Assembly: GCA_050258755.1 (NCBI GenBank) | Contig: JBLMZI010000011.1 | Location: 186,001 to 250,000, forward strand | Source of the DNA: JBLMZI01 sp050258755 | GTDB taxonomy: Bacteria; Bacillota; Syntrophomonadia; Syntrophomonadales; DTU052 | Reading direction: 5' to 3' | Length of the DNA: 64,000 bases | Translations under genes and position numbers: made by a program | Part shown: in pieces, positions 16,381 through 25,019 of the stretch | Position numbering within the stretch: the stretch's first letter is position 1 | How the letters are laid out: each line of letters starts with the position of its first letter | Notes under the pieces: generated by a model | Told to the model about the DNA's origin: nothing | The model's input: the letters and a program-made list of their open reading frames with translations, nothing else | Databases searched by the model: none

Positions 16381-17529
16381 ATGAAGATCGGTCAATGGGG
16401 CAAACGGGTGGTTGCGGTTGGATTGATTCTAGCCATGGCCGGGGTCGGGCTGATGGTCAATCCTATGACGGCACAGGCTGACAATCACGGCCGCGGCAAA
16501 GGAAAAGGCAGGGTGACTGTCAACCAGCAATGCAGTATTCAGATTGACATCGACAATCAGTATCGCCGGGCGCATATTTCCACACAAAAGCCGGTACAGG
16601 GGCAGAAAGGGTTTGGCGGGATCTGGTCAACACCCTGGGGTGAGATGCGGTTATCCCAAGCCGGCGGCAAGGTGACCGGGACCTACGCGAAGAACCAGGG
16701 AAGGATTACAGGAACGGCCGCCGGTCTGACGCTGGTCGGGACCTGGTCCGAAGCGCCCGATTATTCGGTGCCGGACCACGCGGGATCGGTACTGTTCATC
16801 CTGCGTCCGAATGGGAAAGCATTCGCTGGCTGGTACCGGGAGGGTGCGCTGGGACCCTGGAAAAGTCTGAGCGCGACCCGGACCGGCACGGTTACGCCGC
16901 CGCCAGTGGTTCCGGTAACGCCGCAGCCGGCGAATCCGGCATGGAGCGGGACCTGGGCGACCACTTGGGGCGAAATGAAGCTGATCCAGGATGGCACCAA
17001 GCTGATCGGAACGTATCAGCATGCGAGCGGAAAAGTTTCGGGAACGTTTACGAACCGGACCTTCACCGGGATTTGGTCAGAAGCGCCGGATTATACCGCT
17101 CCCTACAACGCCGGCGAACTGGTGCTCTGGCTCTCTGCCGACGGGAAAACGCTTACCGGGAAATGGCGTTATGGGACGTCGGGTGATTGGCAGACGAACT
17201 GGAAAGGAACCTTGGGCGCGAACGAGACCCCCACCACGGATGCACGGGTTTGGAGCGGCAGTTGGGCGACCACCCGCGGATTGATGAAACTCACCGTGAG
17301 CGGGAACCGGGTAACCGGGACGTTTTCACAGGATAACGGCCAGTTCAGCGGTACGGTCAGCGGGAACACCCTGACCGGAGTATGGTCAAAATCGCCGACC
17401 TATGCCGCGCCGAACGACAGCGGGGACGCGGTCTTGACGATGGGCCAAAGTGGTAAGAACTTTTCCGGGCAGTGGCGAACCGGAAACTCGGGCGCCTGGC
17501 AGACCTGGGACGGGATTCTGGAGTTCTAG
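16381..17529 (+). CDS. secreted protein with three tandem beta-rich repeats
   Basis: 382 residues. A signal peptide (ends MTAQA) is followed by a short Gly/Arg-rich linker. Then come three repeats of about 95-110 residues beginning GIWSTPWGEM, SGTWATTWGEM and SGSWATTRGLM. Each continues with (M/K)L..(S/D)G.KVTGTY......G..SGT.....TG.WSEAPDY..P..AG...L.LS.DGK.F.G.WR.G..G.W. The second linker is Pro-rich (TPPPVVPVTPQPA). The repeat looks like a small beta barrel. No enzyme motif or sortase signal is seen; the function is unknown. A terminator follows. Confidence 0.75.
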   Translation: MKIGQWGKRVVAVGLILAMAGVGLMVNPMTAQADNHGRGKGKGRVTVNQQCSIQIDIDNQYRRAHISTQKPVQGQKGFGGIWSTPWGEMRLSQAGGKVTGTYAKNQGRITGTAAGLTLVGTWSEAPDYSVPDHAGSVLFILRPNGKAFAGWYREGALGPWKSLSATRTGTVTPPPVVPVTPQPANPAWSGTWATTWGEMKLIQDGTKLIGTYQHASGKVSGTFTNRTFTGIWSEAPDYTAPYNAGELVLWLSADGKTLTGKWRYGTSGDWQTNWKGTLGANETPTTDARVWSGSWATTRGLMKLTVSGNRVTGTFSQDNGQFSGTVSGNTLTGVWSKSPTYAAPNDSGDAVLTMGQSGKNFSGQWRTGNSGAWQTWDGILEF

Positions 17530-17577
17530 GCGGTCCAGTCAAACACACTGAAGATACTCCTCTAAATACAAATGATG

Positions 17578-17613
17578 CCGCCGTTTCTGTAAGTCGGGAA
17601 CGGCGGTTTTTTT
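17578..17613 (+). terminator. rho-independent terminator
   Basis: CCGCCGTT (17578-17585) pairs with AACGGCGG (17599-17606), followed by seven T. Ends the three-repeat protein transcript. Confidence 0.85.
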
Positions 17614-17899
17614 CGGCTGGCTTCAATGACGATCATCATGAAGCAATAACCGATTATTCGCAATTCGGGCGATTTTCCGTTTCGGAAAAGAACTTTCTGA
17701 GTCGATTGATATCGAACCGGAATCAATAAAAAGGGTTTTTACCGATAAACGTGGAAAAAAACATCAAACACAGTACTGCACAGCTGGATCAAACCTTTGA
17801 CAAGAACCGGCACCGCCGCAGACGTTCTGTACCACCTGCCGGACTGCCCAGTTATAGAGAATCAGCCGAAATATCTGTCCGCTTGAGGGAGGGGCTTTT
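17614..17899. promoter_or_regulatory. leader region of the sensor kinase operon
   Basis: This 286-base stretch has no convincing gene. It contains TTTTCCG-TTT-CGGAAAA (17673-17689), a perfect 7+7 palindrome that could be an operator. A TTGACA at 17797-17802 lacks a matching -10 at normal spacing. GAGGGAGGGG (17885-17894) is the ribosome binding site for the GTG at 17900. Confidence 0.4.
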
Positions 17900-20749
17900 G
17901 TGTCCAAGCCATGCTTAACTATTCTTGGTGAAGCGTTAATTGCCACAGATCCGACTGGAGCGATTACGTCCATGAATCGCGCGGCGCAGCGGCTTATTGG
18001 CCGGGGCGAAATGGAATCGATCGGAATCCCGGTCTCTGAATGTATTCGCATTCTTGACCGGTATAAACTCCAGCCGATCGAAATTCCCTGGGAATCCGTC
18101 CTTCAAGACGAAATCACCCTGATCATCGATCAGCCGGAAACGGCGCTCCGGATACCCGGTGCCGCACCGCTTCCGGTTTCGCTTCAGATTCTTCCCTACC
18201 GGACCCGGATTGATTTATCGGCTGGTCTGCTGGTCATTCTGAATGCGGCTGACCCGGTCCAGAATCAAACCGGCGATTTCCAGATGTCCCTGGAAGACTA
18301 CCGGGATCTTTTTGAGAATTCCGGCACCGCCAATCTGGTTCTGGGCGTGGACACGACCATTCTGCTGGCGAACGCGGCGGGCACCACGCTTACCGGGTAC
18401 ACCGGCCAGGAACTCAGGGGAATGCGGTGGACCGCATTGGTGCTCCCTGAGGACTTGGAACGCATTCAATATATTCACCAGACCAGCCGAGGCGAACAAA
18501 CCTTTGGCCAGATTCAATACGAGTTCCGCCTGCTTCGGCGGGACCGGGATATTCGTGAGGTGCTCGCGACTGTGACCCGCATACCCGGTACGCGGCACAG
18601 TGTCGCAACGGTGCTCGATATTACGGAAAGGAACCGGCTTGAACTGGCCTGGCGCGAATCCGAACAGGTGTATCGGACTGTTTTCGAAAATACCGGAACG
18701 GCAACGATTATTATTGAGGCAGATACCACGATTGCGCTCGCCAACAGCGAAACGCAAAACCTGATGGGATTCACAAAGGAAGAGTTGGAAGGCCGGATGA
18801 GCTGGACCAAGCTGATCCATCCCGATGATGTTCAAACCATGATGGGTTATCATAAGGCCCGGCGGGAGACCGGTAAGGAAGTCCCGCGAAACTACGATTT
18901 CCGTTTGATCACGAAAGACGGGGAGACCAAAAATGTCATGCTTACGGTTGCGCTCATTCCAGGAACCGGCCGGAGTATCGCATCTTGTCTGGATGTCACC
19001 GAAGCCAGAAAGCTGCAGCAGGCCCTGCGCGAATCGGAGCAAATCTATCGGACCGTGTTTGAGAATACCGGAACCGCAACGATCATGATCGAAGCGGATA
19101 CGACAATTTCACTGGCTAACAGCGAGTTTATCAGGCAATCCGGGCATTCTCGGGAAGAACTGATCGGGATGAGCTGGACCAAGCTGGTCCACCCGGACGA
19201 CCTGAAAATGATGGTGCAGTATCACCAGACGCGGCGGGAACTGCCTGGGGAGGTTCCACGGACCTACGAATTCCGTTTTGTATCAAAGACCGGCGGCATC
19301 ACGGACATTTTCCTCACGGTCGCCCTGATTCAGGGAACCGATAAGAGTATTGCATCCCTGCAGGATATCACTGAGCGAAAGCGGCTCGAAAAGGCCTTGC
19401 GGGAATCAGAGGAGATGTACCGGACGGTCTTCGAAAATACCGGGACCGCGACCGTCTTGATCGACAACGACACGACGATCTCATTGGTTAACGAAGAGTT
19501 CTCTAAGCTGTACGGCATCAGCAAGGAAGAAATCGAAGGAAAGATGAGCTGGCTGGACTTCGTTTACGAACCGGACAAGGACTGGATGAGGCAGTACCAC
19601 GAAGAAAGGCGCCGGTATCCGCTGGGTACGCCCAACCGCTACGAATTCCGATTTGTGGGGCGGGATGGAGTGATTCGCAATACCCTCAACTGTGTTGCGA
19701 TGATCCCGGGAACCAACAAGAGTGTCGCCAGCTTTGTGGACATCAGCGATCTGCGCCGGGCTCAGGAGGAGATCCGCGAACTGAATGCGGAATTGGAACA
19801 AAAGGTGATCAGCCGGACCCAGGATCTGATGGCAATGAACGAGGAATTGCAGGCGATGAACGGCGAACTGGTCCAGACCAATTCCACGCTGGCCGAAGAA
19901 ATCGCTGAGCGGGAGCGGATCGAACAGGCCCTGGAGCAGACCAACCGGGAACTGAGCCGGTCGATTGAACAGTTGAAGGTCGCGCAGAGCCAGTTGGTCC
20001 AGTCCGAAAAACTGGCGTCCCTGGGAAGCCTGGTCGCCGGGGTTGCCCATGAGATCAACACGCCGGTCGGGCTCGGTGTAACAGCCGCATCCACGTTGGA
20101 TAAAGTGACCCGAGAGTTCACCCGGGCTTATCAAGAAGGGAACGCTGACAAGCAGGACCTTCTGGAATACCTGGACGATACCAAGACCGCGGTCTCGATC
20201 ATTCTCCCGAACCTGCAGCGGGCAGCCCGGCTGATCCGCAGTTTCAAGCAGGTATCGATCGACCAGTCCAGCGAAGTCCGGCGCGAATTCAACGTTCGTG
20301 AGTACCTGGACGAAATTTTGTTAAGTCTGCATCCCAAGCTCAAAAAGACTCAACAAACCGTGGTTATCGATTGCGAGCCGGATATCGAAATCGACAGCTT
20401 CCCCGGACCGTTTGCCCAGATCATTACCAATTTGGTGATGAACAGTCTAACCCATGCGTTTGAGCCGCAGCAGCCGGGCGAGATCCGGATCAATGCTCGG
20501 AATGACGGAGACGATGTCGAAATGGTTTTCTCGGACAATGGCTGTGGGATGGCACCGGAGGTGCTGGCCCGTATTTTTGATCCGTTCTATACGACCCGCC
20601 GTGGTCAGGGCGGAACCGGGCTGGGGCTTTATATCCTGTACAATATCGTCACCATGCAGTTCGGCGGAACGATCCAATGTGAGAGCGAGCCGGGCAAAGG
20701 AACGGTGTTTACGATTCGATTTCCCGCGAGAAAGGAGGCCGCTTCATGA
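17900..20749 (+). CDS. multi-PAS sensor histidine kinase
   Basis: 949 residues, no membrane segment, so probably a cytoplasmic sensor. A divergent N-terminal PAS (about 1-115) is followed by four tandem PAS/PAC modules from about residue 130 to 620; modules 2-4 share YRTVFENTGTAT and end IP/QGT..S(V/I)AS..D(V/I)(T/S). A coiled coil (about 620-705, ELNAELEQKVISRTQ...) leads to the kinase core: H-box SLVAGVAHEINTPVG with His717, N-box NLVMNSLTHAFE, G1 DNGCGMAP and G2 GTGLGLYI. It is missing none of the catalytic boxes. Its 3' end overlaps the response regulator gene by 4 bases (ATGA), so the pair is cognate. No cofactor-binding residue is evident to tell what it senses. Confidence 0.92.
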   Translation: MSKPCLTILGEALIATDPTGAITSMNRAAQRLIGRGEMESIGIPVSECIRILDRYKLQPIEIPWESVLQDEITLIIDQPETALRIPGAAPLPVSLQILPYRTRIDLSAGLLVILNAADPVQNQTGDFQMSLEDYRDLFENSGTANLVLGVDTTILLANAAGTTLTGYTGQELRGMRWTALVLPEDLERIQYIHQTSRGEQTFGQIQYEFRLLRRDRDIREVLATVTRIPGTRHSVATVLDITERNRLELAWRESEQVYRTVFENTGTATIIIEADTTIALANSETQNLMGFTKEELEGRMSWTKLIHPDDVQTMMGYHKARRETGKEVPRNYDFRLITKDGETKNVMLTVALIPGTGRSIASCLDVTEARKLQQALRESEQIYRTVFENTGTATIMIEADTTISLANSEFIRQSGHSREELIGMSWTKLVHPDDLKMMVQYHQTRRELPGEVPRTYEFRFVSKTGGITDIFLTVALIQGTDKSIASLQDITERKRLEKALRESEEMYRTVFENTGTATVLIDNDTTISLVNEEFSKLYGISKEEIEGKMSWLDFVYEPDKDWMRQYHEERRRYPLGTPNRYEFRFVGRDGVIRNTLNCVAMIPGTNKSVASFVDISDLRRAQEEIRELNAELEQKVISRTQDLMAMNEELQAMNGELVQTNSTLAEEIAERERIEQALEQTNRELSRSIEQLKVAQSQLVQSEKLASLGSLVAGVAHEINTPVGLGVTAASTLDKVTREFTRAYQEGNADKQDLLEYLDDTKTAVSIILPNLQRAARLIRSFKQVSIDQSSEVRREFNVREYLDEILLSLHPKLKKTQQTVVIDCEPDIEIDSFPGPFAQIITNLVMNSLTHAFEPQQPGEIRINARNDGDDVEMVFSDNGCGMAPEVLARIFDPFYTTRRGQGGTGLGLYILYNIVTMQFGGTIQCESEPGKGTVFTIRFPARKEAAS

Positions 20750-22332
20750 ACGACCGCGAACGAGAGCCGATTTTTAAACCCAAGAACGAAGCGGGCCGCA
20801 ATGATGCAGTGAGATCCGCAGAACCGGCGGCACCACCCTGGAAGGTGCTGATGGTGGATGACGAGGAAGAGGTCCATCGCGCCACGCGATGGGTTTTTCG
20901 GCGGCTTGATTTCGACGAACGGCCCATTGAATTTTTAAGCGCCCGGTCAGCGGAGGAAGCCAAGGTTATTCTCAATGAGCATCCGGACATCGCGATTATC
21001 CTGCTGGATGTGGTGATGGAACAAGAGGACGCGGGACTCAAGCTGGTGCATTATATCCGGCAAGAGCTGAATAATAAAATGATCCGCATAATCCTGCGAA
21101 CCGGGCAGCCTGGTCAGGCGCCGGAAATTGAGGTCATGCGCTACTACGACATCAACGACTACAAAGAGAAAACCGAATTGACCTCGGAAAAACTCTTTAC
21201 CACCATCATCAGCGGGCTCCGGTCCTACCGGGACTTGAGCATTATCGATCACAATCGGAAGGGCCTGCAGAAAATCATTGAGTCTCTTTCCGGGATTTAT
21301 GAGATCCAGAGCATCAGCAAGCTGGCGTCAGGGGCTTTGGAGCAGCTGGCGGCGGTGCTTCGGCTGGGGCCGGATGCCCTATATGGGACGACATCCGCAT
21401 CCGGAATGGCGGTTTCGGGCAGCGTGGACGGGGAATTCAAGGTGCTGGCGGCAACCGGTGATTATGGATGGATGATTGGCAAAACGATCAATGGCGGTGT
21501 TCCGCAACAGGTGCTGCAGGACATCGATGCGGTATTGCAGCAAAAGCACACCCTGTTTTTCCCGAACCGGTTCGTGGTCTATTTCCGCAGCCGGCAGGGG
21601 TCTGACAATATCATCTACATGGAAGGGATTCAGCAGTTAAACGAATGGGAACGCGATCTGGTCGAAGTTTTCTGCATGAATGTTTCGGTTGCGTTCGATA
21701 ATGTTCAACTGAATCAGGAGATTGTCGCAACCCAGAAGGAGATCATATTTACCCTGGGCGAGGTGGCCGAAGCCCGCTCCTATGAAACCGGGCAGCATGT
21801 TAAGCGGGTCGCCGAGTATGCGAAACTGCTCGCGGTTAAGTACGGGCTGCCCACGGAGGAAGCGGAACTGCTGCGGCTGGCGGCGCCGACCCATGATGTG
21901 GGCAAGCTGGCCATCGCGGACGCGATCCTGCATAAGCCCGCGAAGCTGACCGCGGAAGAGTTTGCGGCCATGAAGGCGCATTGTGAAGTAGGGCATAAAA
22001 TGCTCTTCAAGTCAGACCGGTCACTGCTTCGCAACGGGGCGCTGATTGCGAAGCAGCATCATGAAAAGTGGGATGGCACCGGCTATCCGGAAGGATTGAT
22101 CGGGGAGCAGATTCACATCTACGGCCGGATCGTTGCGCTCGCTGACGTGTTTGACGCCCTGGGGAGTCACCGAGTGTACAAACAGCCTTGGCCGCTCGAC
22201 GAGATTTTGGATTATATCAAGGTTGAGCGCGGACGCCATTTCGATCCGAAACTGGTGGACATCTTCTTTGATAACCTGGAGGAAATCCTGGCGATCCGGA
22301 AGGCTTACCCGGATGAAACGGACGAGAAGTGA
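20746..22332 (+). CDS. response regulator with DUF3369 and HD-GYP output
   Basis: 528 residues. Receiver domain (about 32-155) with acidic pair DDEE, phospho-acceptor Asp88 in IAIILLDVVMEQED and RTGQPGQAPE. A DUF3369 domain follows (about 175-325), a GAF-like sensor. The C-terminal HD-GYP domain has HDVGKL with His383-Asp384, HHEKWDGTGYPEG with GYP at 446-448 and FDALGSHRVYK. HD-GYP proteins hydrolyse cyclic di-GMP, so the kinase upstream probably controls c-di-GMP and hence motility or attachment. The metal-binding and GYP residues all look intact. It starts inside the kinase stop (ATGA). Confidence 0.92.
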   Translation: MNDREREPIFKPKNEAGRNDAVRSAEPAAPPWKVLMVDDEEEVHRATRWVFRRLDFDERPIEFLSARSAEEAKVILNEHPDIAIILLDVVMEQEDAGLKLVHYIRQELNNKMIRIILRTGQPGQAPEIEVMRYYDINDYKEKTELTSEKLFTTIISGLRSYRDLSIIDHNRKGLQKIIESLSGIYEIQSISKLASGALEQLAAVLRLGPDALYGTTSASGMAVSGSVDGEFKVLAATGDYGWMIGKTINGGVPQQVLQDIDAVLQQKHTLFFPNRFVVYFRSRQGSDNIIYMEGIQQLNEWERDLVEVFCMNVSVAFDNVQLNQEIVATQKEIIFTLGEVAEARSYETGQHVKRVAEYAKLLAVKYGLPTEEAELLRLAAPTHDVGKLAIADAILHKPAKLTAEEFAAMKAHCEVGHKMLFKSDRSLLRNGALIAKQHHEKWDGTGYPEGLIGEQIHIYGRIVALADVFDALGSHRVYKQPWPLDEILDYIKVERGRHFDPKLVDIFFDNLEEILAIRKAYPDETDEK

Positions 22333-22373
22333 GATGAAGTGAAAGGCCCGCAAGTGGTTCTGAGTAAAAGCTT

Positions 22374-22420
22374 CCCACCCGGAACAGGCTGGTAAAAGGC
22401 CAACGGGTGGGTCAATTGTT
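22374..22420 (+). terminator. possible terminator of the kinase-regulator operon
   Basis: CCCACCCG (22374-22381) pairs with CGGGTGGG (22404-22411) across a 22-base loop, followed by TCAATTGTTTTT. The loop is long and the T-run is delayed, so this is moderate evidence. Confidence 0.5.
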
Positions 22421-22450
22421 TTTGCGGAATAGACGAAGGAGGATACCCCT

Positions 22451-22903
22451 ATGCAGTACCGGTTTGGGCATACCAACATCATCGCCCGGGATTGGCGCAA
22501 GCTGGCTCGGTTTTACACGGATGTTTTCGGCTGTGTGCCGGTCGGGCCAGAGCGGGATCTGGCCGGGGATTGGGTCGACGAGCTGACCGGGATTCACAAT
22601 GTCCGCATCCGGGGAACCCATCTTGCCCTGCCCGGATGCGAGGACGGACCGACGCTCGAAATTTTCTCCTATGAACCGGTGGCGCCGGAAGAGGCGCCGG
22701 GCGCGGTCAACCGGTTCGGATTCGGCCATATTGCGTTTCAGGTGGACGACGTCGAAGGTGCGCTGGCTGCGCTGCTCTCCGCCGGCGGTTCTAAGCTGGG
22801 CGGACTGATTCGCAAAGATTACCCGGAACTGGGCTTGCTGACCGCGATTTATGTGCGGGATCCGGAAGGAAACGTCATCGAACTGCAGAATTGGAAGCGG
22901 TAA
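22451..22903 (+). CDS. VOC-fold (glyoxalase/bleomycin-resistance) protein
   Basis: 150 residues with two beta-alpha-beta-beta-beta halves: FGHTNIIARDWRKLARFYTDVFG...THLALP...LEIFSYEP and GFGHIAFQVDDVEGAL...TAIYVRDPEGNVIELQNW. Metal ligands would be the His of GHTN, a Glu in LEIFSYE, His of GHIAF and Glu of NVIELQ, so a metal-dependent lyase, isomerase or epimerase (glyoxalase I or methylmalonyl-CoA epimerase type) is possible. The substrate is unknown. It is followed after 31 bases by a small membrane protein. Confidence 0.8.
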   Translation: MQYRFGHTNIIARDWRKLARFYTDVFGCVPVGPERDLAGDWVDELTGIHNVRIRGTHLALPGCEDGPTLEIFSYEPVAPEEAPGAVNRFGFGHIAFQVDDVEGALAALLSAGGSKLGGLIRKDYPELGLLTAIYVRDPEGNVIELQNWKR

Positions 22904-22934
22904 CGATTCGATCGGGAACGAGGAGGAGAAACGT

Positions 22935-23264
22935 ATGAAGCGTGCATTTGCGGCACTGGCTTTGGGCGCAGCTGCTGGCGTGGTCGACGTATTGCCGATG
23001 CTGGCAATACAGACGGACACATGGGCTATGATTTCGGCCTTTTTGCACTGGCTGTTTCTTGGGGTGGTTTTGGTCTATCTGGACTGGCAGCTTGCTGGAT
23101 GGCTCAAAGGGCTGATCATATCGCTGTTCGCGGCGCTTTCGGTAGTCACCATGGTGTACCCGGTTGATCCGGTCAGTGTGGGACCGATTCTGGGTATGTC
23201 GGTGGTACTCGGGCTTTTGGTCGGTGCGGCCAGCGATCGGATTAACCGGTGGGCTCGGGGATAG
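22935..23264 (+). CDS. small four-helix membrane protein of unknown function
   Basis: 109 residues, mostly hydrophobic, with about four predicted membrane spans (AALALGAAAGVVDVLPML, AFLHWLFLGVVLVYL, LIISLFAALSVVTMVY, ILGMSVVLGLLVGAA) and a basic C-terminus. AGGAGG at 22921-22926 selects the ATG at 22935 over an upstream in-frame ATG. No family is recognised. It could be cotranscribed with the VOC protein. Confidence 0.6.
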   Translation: MKRAFAALALGAAAGVVDVLPMLAIQTDTWAMISAFLHWLFLGVVLVYLDWQLAGWLKGLIISLFAALSVVTMVYPVDPVSVGPILGMSVVLGLLVGAASDRINRWARG

Positions 23265-23395
23265 ACGGTTTTTCTTGTCTGTCTGGGAAGACTCTTTCTA
23301 AGGGTGGCAAACTACAGGAATCCGCAAAGGCAGGAATGAAGTATAGTGAAAGAACCAGAAAAACAATCCGGACAACAATTTGTGGGGGAATGAGC

Positions 23396-24790
23396 ATGGA
23401 AAGAGTCGTGGTAAGACAGCTGGTCCGCGATCCTGCGCGTTATGTCGATTCGGAAGTCGAACTCAACGGGTGGATTCGGAGCAATCGTGACCAGAAAGCG
23501 TTCGGCTTCATTGCCTTAAACGACGGCAGTCATTTTAACACGGTTCAAGTGGTTTATGAACGGGAAAACCTGGCCAATTTCGATGAGGCCGCGAAGTTTC
23601 GCGTCGGCGCGGCGCTGACGATCCGGGGCAAAGTGGTCCTCACCCCGCAGTCCAAGCAGCCGTTCGAGATTAAAGCGCTGGCGATAATCCTGGAAGGGGA
23701 TTCCCCGGAGGATTACCCGATTCAGCCCAAGCGGCATACCCGCGAATATCTGCGCGAGGTGGCGCATCTGAGACCGAGGACCAACCTGTTTGCAGCAGTC
23801 TTTCGGGTTCGGTCCCTGCTGGCTTACGCGATTCATACGTTTTTTAACGAGCGCGGGTTTTTGTACCTGCACGCCCCGATTATAACCGCAAGCGATGCCG
23901 AAGGTGCGGGCGAGATGTTTCGGGTCACCACCCTGGATCCGAACCAGCCCCCGCGAAACGAAACCGGCCAGGTTGATTTCAGCCAGGATTTCTTTGGGCG
24001 CAAATCCAATCTGACCGTCAGCGGGCAGTTGGAGGCCGAAGTCTTCGCCCTGGCGTTCCGGGACGTTTACACTTTCGGACCGACCTTTCGGGCCGAGAAT
24101 TCGAATACGCCCAGGCATGCGGCCGAGTTCTGGATGATTGAACCGGAGATCGCATTTGCCGATCTGACTGATGACATGCGCCTGGCTGAGGATATGGTGA
24201 AGTTCGTGATCCGGTATGTGCTGGAAAACGGCCGTGCGGAAATGGACTTCTTTAACGAGTTTGTCGACAATGGCCTGACAGAGCGGCTGCAGCGCATTGT
24301 GAATGCCGAATTCGCCCGGGTGACTTACACTGATGCCGTGGAAGCGCTGAAGGCCTCGGGAGAAAAGTTCGAGTACCCGGTGGAATGGGGCTGTGACCTC
24401 CAGACGGAACATGAACGGTTCCTGACCGAAATTGTGCACAAGAAACCGGTGTTTGTCACCGACTATCCCAAGGAGATTAAAGCCTTTTACATGCGCATGA
24501 ATGATGACGGCAGGACGGTGGCGGCCATGGATCTGCTGGTGCCCGGGGTTGGGGAACTGATCGGCGGCAGCCAGCGCGAGGAGCGGCTCGCGGTACTGGA
24601 AAAGCGCATCGCGGAGCTGCACATGGATACCCGTGATTTGTGGTGGTATCTGGAGCTGCGGAAATATGGCGGCGTGAAGCATGCCGGTTTCGGGCTCGGC
24701 TTTGAGCGGCTGGTCATGTACGTCACCGGGATGAGCAACATCCGGGACGTGATCCCGTTCCCGCGGACGGTAAGTTCCTGCGAGTTTTAG
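23396..24790 (+). CDS. asnS: asparaginyl-tRNA synthetase
   Basis: 464 residues, class II aaRS. It has an N-terminal OB-fold anticodon-binding domain (ELNGWIRSNRDQKAFGFIALNDG), motif 2 FRAENSNTPRHAAEFWMIEPE and motif 3 GFGLGFERLVMYVTGMSNIRDVIPFPRT. The Asn-type features ENSNTPRHAAEFW and absence of a GAD insert distinguish it from AspRS. It charges tRNA-Asn with asparagine in the cytoplasm, implying that this organism does not rely solely on the amidotransferase route. The frame is open upstream to 23249, but GGGGG at 23384-23388 points to the ATG at 23396. No T-box was found in the leader; a terminator follows. Confidence 0.95.
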   Translation: MERVVVRQLVRDPARYVDSEVELNGWIRSNRDQKAFGFIALNDGSHFNTVQVVYERENLANFDEAAKFRVGAALTIRGKVVLTPQSKQPFEIKALAIILEGDSPEDYPIQPKRHTREYLREVAHLRPRTNLFAAVFRVRSLLAYAIHTFFNERGFLYLHAPIITASDAEGAGEMFRVTTLDPNQPPRNETGQVDFSQDFFGRKSNLTVSGQLEAEVFALAFRDVYTFGPTFRAENSNTPRHAAEFWMIEPEIAFADLTDDMRLAEDMVKFVIRYVLENGRAEMDFFNEFVDNGLTERLQRIVNAEFARVTYTDAVEALKASGEKFEYPVEWGCDLQTEHERFLTEIVHKKPVFVTDYPKEIKAFYMRMNDDGRTVAAMDLLVPGVGELIGGSQREERLAVLEKRIAELHMDTRDLWWYLELRKYGGVKHAGFGLGFERLVMYVTGMSNIRDVIPFPRTVSSCEF

Positions 24791-24815
24791 CCCTCGGGGG
24801 TTCCTTGCCTTGAAG

Positions 24816-24853
24816 AGCGGGCTGGGCTTTAAAGGCCTCAAGCCCGCTTTTTT
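24816..24853 (+). terminator. rho-independent terminator
   Basis: AGCGGGCT (24816-24823) pairs with AGCCCGCT (24841-24848), followed by TTTTT. Ends asnS. Confidence 0.85.
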
Positions 24854-25019
24854 GCGTGATCGCCAAAGCGCCCGCATATGGCGGTTAAAGGCTTTTTTTC
24901 GGGAGATCCCTGGTGCAACCATTTCTTCCGGTTCGCGGGGCTTGAAATAAGTTGATGCACGTGAGAGTCTAAAGTGAAGAAGCCGGCTGAACCGGCCGGA
25001 AATACGAAAGGTGTGTCCC

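Noticed and set aside
23265..23395. T-box leader for asnS (AAGGGTGGCAAACTACAGG looked similar)
   Set aside because: The core AGGGUGGNACCGCG is not matched and no competing terminator is present.
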